Part shown: piece after piece, positions 17,392-25,943 of the stretch
How positions within the stretch are numbered: the first letter of the stretch is position 1
Layout of the letters: each line of letters starts with the position of its first letter
Assembly (NCBI GenBank): GCA_007618135.1
Contig: PHFX01000158.1
Span: forward strand, 1-48,641
Length of the DNA stretch: 48,641 nt
Direction of reading: 5' to 3'
Source of the DNA: Candidatus Brocadia sp. WS118
GTDB taxonomy: Bacteria > Planctomycetota > Brocadiia > Brocadiales > Brocadiaceae
Translations under genes and position numbers: made by a program
Notes under the pieces: model-generated
The model's input: only the letters and a program-made list of their open reading frames with translations
What the model was told of the DNA's origin: nothing
The model's database searches: none

Positions 17392-17428
17392 ATTTGAACC
17401 GCCACTTTTAAGAAAAGGAGCATTGGCA
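17392..17428 (+). repeat. 37 bp conserved intergenic leader, copy 2 (K2-K3)
   Basis: Same length and almost the same sequence as the K1-K2 gap, including AACCGCCAC and AAGAAAAGGAG, which places the ribosome binding site 8 bases before ATG 17429. Confidence 0.85.
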
Positions 17429-19306
17429 ATGGCAATTTACCCTTCCGGCAGCATTATCAACAACCGCTACGAAGTGGTGCAAGGTCCCAACGAGAAACCC
17501 AGCCTGGCCGGGGGCATGGGGCTGGTGTATCTCTGCGTGGATCACAAGGAAAACGGCCGCCCGGTGGCCCTGAAGACCTTCCGCCCGGAGTATCTGCCCA
17601 ACCGGGAAGCTCGCGACCGCTTCCTGCGTGAAGGCACTACCTGGGTGGAGTTGGGCAATCATCCACATATCGTCAGATGCCATCAAGTCATCAAAGGTGC
17701 GGTCGGCTCAGAAGTCTTTTTCGTTTTGGAACTCGTTGCTGCGGCGGAAGGTAAACGCGATGCCTCGTTAAGGGCCTGGCTTACTCCCGGCAAACCCCTG
17801 CCGGTGGAGCAGGCATTGCTATTTGCCCTGCACCTCGCCCGGGGTATGAATCACGCCACCGAGAAGATTCCCGGCCTGGTACACCGGGATTTGAAGCCAG
17901 AGAACGTGCTGGTGGGGCGGGATGGGGTGGCGCGGATTACCGACTTCGGCTTGGCAACCGCGGTGCAGGAAACAGTCAACCTGCTACCAGTGGCTGGCGC
18001 TAAAGAAAACAAGGAGAGCGGGTTGAGAAGAACCCGGTTGACCCGGGGTATAGCAGGCACCCCGCTCTACATGGCCCCGGAACAATGGGCCGGCGCAGAG
18101 CTGGATGCACGCAGCGATATCTATGCTTATGGGTGTATTCTTTATGAAATGTTTATCGGGAAGTTCGCTGTGGCCGGTAACACCCTTAAAGAGATAGAAA
18201 AAGCCCATCGGAAAGGTCTGCTTGCTGAAATATCTTCCACTTTACCCGGCCCTCTGATTCAACTGCTTCAACGATGTGTAAAGGTGAACCGGGAAGAACG
18301 CTATAGCAATTGGTTGGAATTGGAATCCGAAGTTGTCAGTGTTTACAAAACCGTTATGGATAAAGAGACACCAGCCAACGCGGGTAGCTCGCCAGACCAG
18401 GCTGGCGAGTCGGCGGTGGGTTGGTCATATAATGTTATAGGGTTATCTTATCATGATATTGGCAAGTTTGCAGTAGCGCAGTCTTATTTTGAGAAAGTAC
18501 TGGCTATTTCTCGCTCCAAGCAGGATCGTTCTATGGAAGCTGCAGCTCTGGGCAATCTGGGTAATGCCTATTATCAGTTAGGTGAGGTGCGGAAGGCGAT
18601 TGTTTTCTTTGAACAAGATCTGAAGATTGTTCGGGAGATCGGCAACCTCTACGGGGAAGAAACAGCTCTGAGCGGTTTGGGCAATGCCTATGCAAATTTA
18701 AACGAGATTTCAAAAGCGATTACTTTTTTTGAACAACATTTGGCCATTACTCGACGTATCGGCGACCGCCACGGGGAAGGCGGGGTTCTGGGTAATCTGG
18801 GCAGCCTCTATTATCAGGAGGGTGAAATGAGGAAAGCAATGGACTTCTACCAGCATGCTCTGATCATTGCCCGCGAAATCAGGGATCGTCATGGAGAAGG
18901 TCTCGCACTGGGTGGTTTGGGCAATGTTCACCTTCAGTCTGGTCAAGTTCTTCAGGCGATTAGATATTTTAAGCAACATGTGGCTATCGCCGAAGAGATC
19001 GGCGACCGCCATGGGGAAGGTCAGGCTCTGGGCAATTTAGGAAATGCTTATATTCAACTGGGAGAGATTCCGCAGGCGATTGATTTTTATGAGCGTGATC
19101 TGGTGGTTGCCCGGGAAGTCGGTGACAGACGCGGGGAAGGTGCAGCTCTTGGGGGTTTAGGTATCGCTCATGCTATGTTGGGCGATTTACGCAGAGCGCT
19201 TATGTATGCGGAAAATGCTTTTCAGGTATTCACCCAGATTGGGCATGTTCAAGATGCTGCCCAGGCGAAGGAATTGATCAATCGTATAAAAAAGCGATTG
19301 CCGTAA
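17429..19306 (+). CDS. Ser/Thr protein kinase with TPR array, K3 (shortest)
   Basis: I chose ATG 17429 (625 residues), aligned with the MAIYPSG start of its paralogues and with AAGGAG at 8 bases. A TTG two codons earlier is ignored. All catalytic motifs are intact (VALK, HRDLKPEN, DFGLA, MAPEQW). The C-lobe, linker (ANAGSSPDQAGES) and first TPR are nearly identical to K9: 13 mismatches over 275 bases (18281-18555 against 31229-31503). After that point the TPR arrays are unrelated in detail and in number, seven units here and thirteen in K9. The tail ends INRIKKRLP instead of IEQQMK. Presumed active cytoplasmic kinase with a short docking array. Confidence 0.94.
   Translation: MAIYPSGSIINNRYEVVQGPNEKPSLAGGMGLVYLCVDHKENGRPVALKTFRPEYLPNREARDRFLREGTTWVELGNHPHIVRCHQVIKGAVGSEVFFVLELVAAAEGKRDASLRAWLTPGKPLPVEQALLFALHLARGMNHATEKIPGLVHRDLKPENVLVGRDGVARITDFGLATAVQETVNLLPVAGAKENKESGLRRTRLTRGIAGTPLYMAPEQWAGAELDARSDIYAYGCILYEMFIGKFAVAGNTLKEIEKAHRKGLLAEISSTLPGPLIQLLQRCVKVNREERYSNWLELESEVVSVYKTVMDKETPANAGSSPDQAGESAVGWSYNVIGLSYHDIGKFAVAQSYFEKVLAISRSKQDRSMEAAALGNLGNAYYQLGEVRKAIVFFEQDLKIVREIGNLYGEETALSGLGNAYANLNEISKAITFFEQHLAITRRIGDRHGEGGVLGNLGSLYYQEGEMRKAMDFYQHALIIAREIRDRHGEGLALGGLGNVHLQSGQVLQAIRYFKQHVAIAEEIGDRHGEGQALGNLGNAYIQLGEIPQAIDFYERDLVVAREVGDRRGEGAALGGLGIAHAMLGDLRRALMYAENAFQVFTQIGHVQDAAQAKELINRIKKRLP
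18388..18409. repeat. Inverted repeat in the kinase-TPR linker of K3
   Basis: CTCGCCAG (18388-18395) and CTGGCGAG (18402-18409) are perfect complements with a 6-base loop. They code for part of SSPDQAGES between kinase and TPR array. The same hairpin is at 31336-31357 in K9. Confidence 0.7.
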
Positions 19307-19338
19307 TATATTTAATTACGAGAAGAAAGGATTTATCC

Positions 19339-21336
19339 ATGTTTATCTATCCATCGGAAAGTATGATCGCGGGCCGCTATGAAGTCGTGCAAGGTCCGCT
19401 CGAGAAACCCAGTCTGGCCGGGGGCATGGGGCTGGTTTATCTCTGTGTGGATCATAGGGAAAACGAACGCCCGGTGGCCTTGAAAACCTTCCGCCCGGAG
19501 CTGCTTTCTAACCGGACGGCCCGGGATCGCTTCTTACGGGAAGGCACCACCTGGATGCAATTAGGGAAATATCCTCATATTGTTCAGTGCCACAATGTAA
19601 TCAAGTTTGAATTTGGCTCTGAGGTCTTTTTTGTTCTGGAACTTGTAAACAAAGCAGATGATAGAAATAACGCTTCACTGCGTTCATGGTTAATTGCAGG
19701 AAAGCCTTTATCTATAGATCAATCCTTAATCTTTGCATTGCATATCGCCCGTGGAATGAAACATGCAGTCAGCAAGATAACAGGGATAGTTCACCGAGAC
19801 TTGAAACCAGAGAATATATTGGTGGGCCAGGATGGTTTAGCTAAAGTAACTGATTTTGGTTTAGCAACTGCTTTAGGGGTAGAGAATAATCAGTGGAATC
19901 TTTCTAATTTCTATACGAATGACGAAATAAGCCTGGAAAGAACGCAGTTAACCCACGGTATTGTTGGCACACCGCTTTATATGGCGCCGGAACAATGGGA
20001 AGGCGCAGAACTTGATGAGCGGACGGATATATATGCTTTCGGTTGTATACTTAATGAAATGCTCACCGGCAATTTTGCCTTTTTCGAGAAAAATTTAAAA
20101 AATTTAGAGAAAGCCCATAGAACTGGACGGTTTCGCAAATTACCTTTAGGACTTCACACCGATATTGTCCAGCTTCGGAATTCCTGTATAGCAAAAAATC
20201 GAGAAGAAAGATATCCTAGTTGGAAAGAATTGGAAGTGGAATTAACCAATTTATATAAAAAGATTATTGGTAAAGATGCCCCCCAAACACCAGATTCTCT
20301 TGTTGAGACTCGCGCTGAACGAGTGGCTTTGGGATGGTCTTATAATAGTATGGGATTATCTTATAGGGATATTGGAAAATTCGAGGTGGCAAGAGAATAT
20401 TTTAACCGGGCGACAAAGATAAGTAGAACAGAGAAAGAACTTAGAATGGAAATAATGGCATTGTCTAATCTTGGAAATGTTTATTTACATATAGGAGATA
20501 CCGATCAAGCAATCAAAATTCACGAACAGAGTTTGGTACTTGCACGTGAAATCGGGGAGCGCGTCGCAGAAGGGATGGCTCTTAATAACTTAGGTAATGC
20601 TTATAACAAATTGGGTAGAACAAATAAAGCAATTGAGTGTTATGAAATGCGTATTCAAATTGCCCGTGAGGTTGGGGATCGACATGGAGAAGGAAATGCA
20701 TTAGGCAATTTAGGAAACGTTTACTTCCAGTCAGACAATTTTCGCTATGCGATAGATTATCATGAAAAACGATTAGCAATTATGCGTGAAATTGATGATT
20801 TAAGTGGTGAAGGAGAATCTCTTGGAAACTTGGGGGCTGTTTACGGACAATTACACGATATGCAACGTTCGATTCGTTACTACGAACGATGTCTTATCAT
20901 TATGAGAAAGCTTGGTAACCCTCACGGCCAGCTAACCGCTCTTGCAGGGATCAGTGCTGCATACTCCGAGTTGGGTGACTATTGGCAAGCAATAAATTAT
21001 TTGGAGCAGCGTCTAAATGTCGCCCGAGAGATTCATGATCAACGGGGAGAGTGGAGTGCTATTCGTGACATGGGGTATGCCTACCTTAAGCAAGGAAACT
21101 ACAATTTAGCGATTGACTTCTATGAACAGGCTATAGATTTAGCGCATGGAATTGGCGACACAGTCGGGGCAGCAAGAGACAGTTTCACCTTGTCGATATT
21201 ACTGTCTCATACGGGTCGTACTACAGACGCCTTATCCAAAGCTGAATATGCACTGGAAATTTTTGAGAAATTCGGACACGAAGAATACGCTGCAAATGCA
21301 AGAAAACTGATACATGATTTTCGAGAAAAATTATAA
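19339..21336 (+). CDS. Ser/Thr protein kinase with TPR array, K4
   Basis: 665 residues starting MFIYPSESMIAGRYEVV, with AAAGGA before the ATG. The head block is GC-rich and like its siblings. From about 19590 the gene becomes clearly more AT-rich and diverged in sequence, a visible composition break inside the kinase domain. Catalytic motifs are intact: VALK, HRDLKPEN, DFGLA, MAPEQW. The C-lobe has its own features (SCIAKNREERYPSW). Eight TPR units follow, the middle ones irregular (LAGISAAYSELGDYWQAINY, IRDMGYAYLKQGNYNLAIDF). Last residues are LIHDFREKL. This copy looks older or differently derived outside the head block. Presumed active; partner unknown. Confidence 0.94.
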   Translation: MFIYPSESMIAGRYEVVQGPLEKPSLAGGMGLVYLCVDHRENERPVALKTFRPELLSNRTARDRFLREGTTWMQLGKYPHIVQCHNVIKFEFGSEVFFVLELVNKADDRNNASLRSWLIAGKPLSIDQSLIFALHIARGMKHAVSKITGIVHRDLKPENILVGQDGLAKVTDFGLATALGVENNQWNLSNFYTNDEISLERTQLTHGIVGTPLYMAPEQWEGAELDERTDIYAFGCILNEMLTGNFAFFEKNLKNLEKAHRTGRFRKLPLGLHTDIVQLRNSCIAKNREERYPSWKELEVELTNLYKKIIGKDAPQTPDSLVETRAERVALGWSYNSMGLSYRDIGKFEVAREYFNRATKISRTEKELRMEIMALSNLGNVYLHIGDTDQAIKIHEQSLVLAREIGERVAEGMALNNLGNAYNKLGRTNKAIECYEMRIQIAREVGDRHGEGNALGNLGNVYFQSDNFRYAIDYHEKRLAIMREIDDLSGEGESLGNLGAVYGQLHDMQRSIRYYERCLIIMRKLGNPHGQLTALAGISAAYSELGDYWQAINYLEQRLNVAREIHDQRGEWSAIRDMGYAYLKQGNYNLAIDFYEQAIDLAHGIGDTVGAARDSFTLSILLSHTGRTTDALSKAEYALEIFEKFGHEEYAANARKLIHDFREKL

Positions 21337-21410
21337 GGGGTTGGTTTCCTTTTGCTGCCTATTTGAATAAGATATTACGTTCATTTTGGATATCAGATGA
21401 GAGCTTAGCC

Positions 21411-23525
21411 ATGAATATTTACCCTTCAGGAACCATCATCGCCAACCGCTACGAAGTGGTGCAAGGCCCCCATGAGAAACCCAGCCTGGCTGGAGGCATG
21501 GGGCTGGTTTACCTCTGCGTAGATCACTCAGAAGACGGCCACCCGGTTGCCTTGAAGACCTTCCGCCCGGAATATCTCCCCAACCGGGAGGCCCGCGACC
21601 GTTTCCTGCGGGAAGGCAGCACCTGGATTCAGTTGGGCAAACATCCGCATATTGTCCGCTGTCATCGAGTCTTCAGATCCGAAGTTGGCGCAGAAGTCTT
21701 TTTCGTTCTTGAGCTCATTGCCGCCTTTGAAGATAAACGGGATGCTTCTTTGCGTTGCTGGCTTACACCAGGCAAACCACTACCTATTGCGCAAGCTTTA
21801 CTATTTGCACTGCATATTGCGCGCGGTATGCAGCAAGTCACAACGGAAATTCTCGGTTTGGTGCATCGCGACCTGAAACCGGAAAATGTGCTCATTGGTC
21901 AAGATGGCCTGGCGCGCATTACTGACTTCGGGCTGGTACAGGTCATTGAGGAAATCAATAAAACTTTCATAGCGGGTTCACCAGTCGAAATTGAGATGTC
22001 GGTTTTACAAAGAACACAAAAAATGCACGGCATCGTGGGCACACCACGTTACATGGCACCAGAACAATGGAAAAGTGAAGCACTGGATGCACGCACCGAT
22101 ATCTATGCTTTCGGTTGCATACTCTTTGAAATGACTACCGGTAAGTTCGCAATTTCCGGTAACAATCTTGCCGAAATTAAAGCCGCTCAAATGGCCGGTA
22201 AGAATTGTGAAATACCGATTGATTTGCCGGAAAACCTCCGAAAGCTATTGTCTCAATGTTTGCGTGTGGATCGGAACGATCGGTTTCGAGAATGGAACGA
22301 AGTGGTCACCAATATGGCCGAGGTGTATGCAAGGATTACCGGTAAAACGCCTCCGGAATCGATAGATTTTGCTACCGATGCTTATGCGGAGCAGTTGGCG
22401 GCTGGACTGTCATATTATGCGATTGGTATTTCCTACACAGATATTGGCAAGTTTCCAGTAGCTCGTGCTTATTTTGAAAAGGTCTTGAGTGTCGCTCATG
22501 CAGCAAAAGAGCGCCGTTTAGAAAGTGCAGCACTGGGCGGACTTGGCAATGTTGCCACACAACTCGGCGACGCCCACCGTGCTATTGAATTCTATGAGCA
22601 ATACCTGGCAATTGCGCGGGAGATTGACGACCGCCATGGTGAAGGAGTGGCTCTGGGTAATTTAGGCAATGTCTATCGTCGACTCGGTGATGCGCGCCGT
22701 GCTATTGCATTCTATGAACAGCATTTGTCGATTGTTCGAGAGCTTGGCGACCATTATGGCGAAGGTGCCGCCCTCGGTAATCTCGGCACAGTTTACGAAT
22801 TGCTCGGCGATACGCACCGTGCTATTGCATTCTATAAACAACGTTTGGCGATTGCGCGTGTGCTTGGCGACCGTTATGCCGAAGGCCGGACCCTCGGCAA
22901 TCTCGGTAATGCTTACTTTCAACTCGGCGATGCCCGCCAGTCCATTCAATTCCATCAGCAAGACTTGGCGATTGCACGTGAACTTGGCGATCGCTATGGT
23001 GAAGGTGTCGCCCTTGGTAATCTGGGTAACGCTTATGCGCTGTTGGAGGATTGGCGTAAGGCCAGTGAATGCTTTGCGCAATATTTGGTCATTGCGCGTG
23101 AGCTTGACGACCGCCGGGGTGAAGGTATTGTGCTCGGGAATCTCGGTAGTGTCTACGCCAATCTTGGTGATGCGCAGCAGGCCATAGTATGCTATCAACA
23201 GCAGTTGACGATTGCGCGCGAGCTGGGTGATCGGCGTAGCGAAGGCGGAGCACTCGGCAATCTGGGCAGTACCTATGCTGATCTCAAGGAGGTGGAAAAG
23301 GCAATTGAATACAGCGAGCAAAGTTTGGCCATAGCACACGATCTCGAAGATGTTGTCGGCGCTGCAATGACAAGTTTTAATTTAGCGATTCTTCTGCTAC
23401 AGAAAGGCCAATTGAATAAAGCGAAAGATTATGCTGAATACGCTGTGCAGGCTTTCACGCAGATTGGGCACAGCCAATATGCCGCACAGGCACAGCAAAT
23501 ACTTGATCGCATTCAGGCACAATAA
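21411..23525 (+). CDS. Ser/Thr protein kinase with TPR array, K5
   Basis: I chose ATG 21411 (704 residues, MNIYPSGTIIANRYEVV) by alignment with its paralogues. A longer frame from TTG 21363 would add 16 residues with no homology to them. GAGAG lies about 9 bases upstream. The catalytic motifs are intact (VALK, HRDLKPEN, DFGLV, MAPEQW). The activation segment contains EIEMSVLQRTQKMHG. Nine TPR units follow, with AREL(G/D)DR(Y/R)GEG as the usual helix-B ending in place of AREIGDR. The gap from K4 is the longest in the array (74 bp) and lacks the 37 bp leader, so a secondary promoter could sit there. Presumed active kinase. Confidence 0.93.
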   Translation: MNIYPSGTIIANRYEVVQGPHEKPSLAGGMGLVYLCVDHSEDGHPVALKTFRPEYLPNREARDRFLREGSTWIQLGKHPHIVRCHRVFRSEVGAEVFFVLELIAAFEDKRDASLRCWLTPGKPLPIAQALLFALHIARGMQQVTTEILGLVHRDLKPENVLIGQDGLARITDFGLVQVIEEINKTFIAGSPVEIEMSVLQRTQKMHGIVGTPRYMAPEQWKSEALDARTDIYAFGCILFEMTTGKFAISGNNLAEIKAAQMAGKNCEIPIDLPENLRKLLSQCLRVDRNDRFREWNEVVTNMAEVYARITGKTPPESIDFATDAYAEQLAAGLSYYAIGISYTDIGKFPVARAYFEKVLSVAHAAKERRLESAALGGLGNVATQLGDAHRAIEFYEQYLAIAREIDDRHGEGVALGNLGNVYRRLGDARRAIAFYEQHLSIVRELGDHYGEGAALGNLGTVYELLGDTHRAIAFYKQRLAIARVLGDRYAEGRTLGNLGNAYFQLGDARQSIQFHQQDLAIARELGDRYGEGVALGNLGNAYALLEDWRKASECFAQYLVIARELDDRRGEGIVLGNLGSVYANLGDAQQAIVCYQQQLTIARELGDRRSEGGALGNLGSTYADLKEVEKAIEYSEQSLAIAHDLEDVVGAAMTSFNLAILLLQKGQLNKAKDYAEYAVQAFTQIGHSQYAAQAQQILDRIQAQ

Positions 23526-23569
23526 AGGTGAAGTTTTAGAACTCTTGGAATCATAATTTGGTGAATAAA

Positions 23570-25906
23570 ATGCCTATTTATCCTTCTGGAACCCTCATCG
23601 CTAACCGCTACGAAGTAGTACAAGGTCCCCATGAGAAATCTACCCTGGCCGGGGGCATGGGGCTGGTCTATCTCTGCGTGGATCACGCAGATGACGGGCG
23701 CCCGGTAGCCCTGAAGACCTTCCACCCGGAGTATCTACCCAACCGGGAAACCCGCGACCGTTTCCTGCGGGAAGGTACTACCTGGGTGGAGTTAGGCTAC
23801 CATCCTCACATTGTTCGCTGTTACCGGGTTGATAAAGTAGCTATCGGCTTAGAAATCTTCCTGGTGTTGCAACTGATTGTCGCGGACGAGGGAAAGCGTG
23901 ACGCTTCACTACGTTCCTGGCTCATCCCTGGCAAATCACTTCCGGTCGAGCAAGCCCTGCTATTTGCCCTGCACATTGCCCGGGGTATGAAACACGCCAC
24001 TGAGAAGATCCCCGGCCTGGTTCATCGCGACCTGAAGCCCGAGAACGTGCTTGTCGGTCGAGATGGGTTGGCGCGGATTACCGATTTTGGGCTCGCAAAA
24101 GCAATAGACAGTTATGAAGGTATCTGTAGCAATTTCAATTCGATGAAAAGCGACGGTTTGGGGCGGCAGCGTACCCTGTTAACGCAAGGGATTGCCGGCA
24201 CCCCACGCTATATGTCTCCGGAGCAGTGGGCTGGCGAGACATTAGATACCCGCAGCGATATCTATGCCTTTGGCTGCATCCTTTATGAGATGCTCAAGGG
24301 CGAGTTTGTCATCTCCGGCAAGGGACCCGAAGCGGTTCCTGAGGAGCAATTAAAAGATCTGCCCGGTAGTGTGGAAGAACTGTTGGCTGGTTGTTTAAAC
24401 TTTAAGCGAGAGGAGCGTTTTGCCGGTTGGGCTGCTGTGGAGATTCGATTAGGGGAGGTCTATATGAAATTGACCGGTGAGACTACATCGGCAGCGTTGG
24501 AGAGCGAAGACGGTGAAGAAGGAGAGGCAGTAGCGGTGGGTTGGTCGTATATTGCTCTAGGTCTATCTTACCTGGATATCGGCAAATTTTCTGTGGCGCG
24601 GGATTATTTTGTGAATGTATTGGAAATTGCCCGGGACCAGTGGGATCGTTCTTTGGAAGCCGCCGCCCTGGCCAATCTGGGCATTGCTTATCGTCAGTTA
24701 GGCGATACGCGACGGGCCATTGAGTTCTTTGAACAGGATCTGGCAATTGCCCAGGAGACAGGAAACAGACGCAGCGAAGGGCGTGCTTTGACCAACCTGG
24801 GCACCGCATATTCAGATTTAGGCGATGCACGGCAGGCCATTCAATTCTATAAGCACCATCTAGCGATAACCCAGGAGACTGGCGACCGGCACGGTGAAGG
24901 CATGGCTATAGGAGGGTTGGGTTCTGTCTATCTTCAGTTAGGTGAAGTGCGACGGGCTTTTGAATTCTTTGAACATCATTTGGCTATAATGAAGGAAACT
25001 GGTGACCCGCACGATGAATGTATTGCTCTGGGTAATTTGGGTATTGCCTATTTACATTTGGGTGAAGCACGGCGGGCCATTGAATTGTTTGAGCATTATC
25101 TATCTATAATGAGGAATACTGGCGACCGGCATGGGGAAGGTATGGCCTTGGGCAGCATGGGTAATGCCTATTTTCAGCTAGGTGAAGTTTGGAAAGCGAT
25201 CGAATTTTATCAGCAGCATCTGGCGATTACTCAGGAGACTGGTGATCTCCTTGGTGAGAGTAAAGCACTGGGCAGCCTAGGCAATGCCTATCGTCAATTA
25301 GGCGATTCGCAGGGGGCGATTGAGTTCCTTGAACAATGTCTGTCTATTACCCGTCAAACCGGTGATCGGCAGGATGAAGGCACCACCCTCGGTAACCTGG
25401 GTAATGCCTATTTTCACTTAGGCGAAACACGACAGGCCATAAAATTCTATCAGCAGCAACTGGCGATTACCCGGGAGACCGGCGACCAGCATGGTGAAAG
25501 CATTGCACTAGGCAACCTGGGCAATGCATATTTATATTTAGGTGATACACGACAAGCCATTGAATCTTTTGAACAAGTTCTCACTATGATGAGGAAGACC
25601 GGCAACCGCTACGGTGAAGGCGCCACCCTGGGCAACCTGGGCAATGCCTATGCAGACTTAGGGGATACGAAACAGGCAATTGAGTATTATGAACAATGCT
25701 TGGCGATCAAAGAGGAGATTGGTGATGTCATGAATAAGGCAGGTTTTAGCCTCAATCTTGCAAACCTGTATGCCAAACAAGGCAGATTCCAAGAAGCCCG
25801 GTCACACGCTCAATATGCCCTGCAAGTATTTAGTCAGGTGAGGCATGATCAATATAAGGCGGATGCCCAGAATCTTCTGGATGCAATCGAGGGTCAGATA
25901 AAATGA
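23570..25906 (+). CDS. Ser/Thr protein kinase with TPR array, K6
   Basis: I chose ATG 23570 (778 residues, MPIYPSGTLIANRYEVV) over TTG 23558 because it aligns with the family start. The ribosome binding site is weak (GGTG). Kinase motifs are intact: VALK, HRDLKPEN, DFGLA, MSPEQW. The activation segment SMKSDGLGRQRTLLTQGIAG is shared with K8, and in shorter form with K7, so K6, K7 and K8 form a subgroup of neighbours. Eleven TPR units follow; helix B often reads QETGDRHGEG. The C-terminus (LDAIEGQIK) and the 37 bp gap to K7 match the K1-K2 and K2-K3 junctions. Presumed active cytoplasmic kinase. Confidence 0.94.
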   Translation: MPIYPSGTLIANRYEVVQGPHEKSTLAGGMGLVYLCVDHADDGRPVALKTFHPEYLPNRETRDRFLREGTTWVELGYHPHIVRCYRVDKVAIGLEIFLVLQLIVADEGKRDASLRSWLIPGKSLPVEQALLFALHIARGMKHATEKIPGLVHRDLKPENVLVGRDGLARITDFGLAKAIDSYEGICSNFNSMKSDGLGRQRTLLTQGIAGTPRYMSPEQWAGETLDTRSDIYAFGCILYEMLKGEFVISGKGPEAVPEEQLKDLPGSVEELLAGCLNFKREERFAGWAAVEIRLGEVYMKLTGETTSAALESEDGEEGEAVAVGWSYIALGLSYLDIGKFSVARDYFVNVLEIARDQWDRSLEAAALANLGIAYRQLGDTRRAIEFFEQDLAIAQETGNRRSEGRALTNLGTAYSDLGDARQAIQFYKHHLAITQETGDRHGEGMAIGGLGSVYLQLGEVRRAFEFFEHHLAIMKETGDPHDECIALGNLGIAYLHLGEARRAIELFEHYLSIMRNTGDRHGEGMALGSMGNAYFQLGEVWKAIEFYQQHLAITQETGDLLGESKALGSLGNAYRQLGDSQGAIEFLEQCLSITRQTGDRQDEGTTLGNLGNAYFHLGETRQAIKFYQQQLAITRETGDQHGESIALGNLGNAYLYLGDTRQAIESFEQVLTMMRKTGNRYGEGATLGNLGNAYADLGDTKQAIEYYEQCLAIKEEIGDVMNKAGFSLNLANLYAKQGRFQEARSHAQYALQVFSQVRHDQYKADAQNLLDAIEGQIK

Positions 25907-25943
25907 GTTTGAACCGCCACATTTAAGAAAAGGAGCATTCACA
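25907..25943 (+). repeat. 37 bp conserved intergenic leader, copy 3 (K6-K7)
   Basis: Same length as the K1-K2 and K2-K3 gaps, with AACCGCCAC, AAGAAAAGGAG and the next ATG at the same offsets. Its presence far from the first two copies shows that stop-to-start junctions were copied together with the genes. Confidence 0.85.

Noticed and set aside
21363-21410. Upstream TTG starts for K5 (also 17423 for K3, 23558 for K6 and 28039 for K8)
   Set aside because: The paralogues align from the ATG giving M-x-IYPS. The extra residues are unrelated between copies and lack ribosome binding sites.
22662-23339. Long antisense open frames within the kinase array, such as this 225-codon one and 32246-32782
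   Set aside because: They are shadows of TPR-coding DNA, appear at the same offsets in several paralogues, and have no ribosome binding site or recognisable protein.
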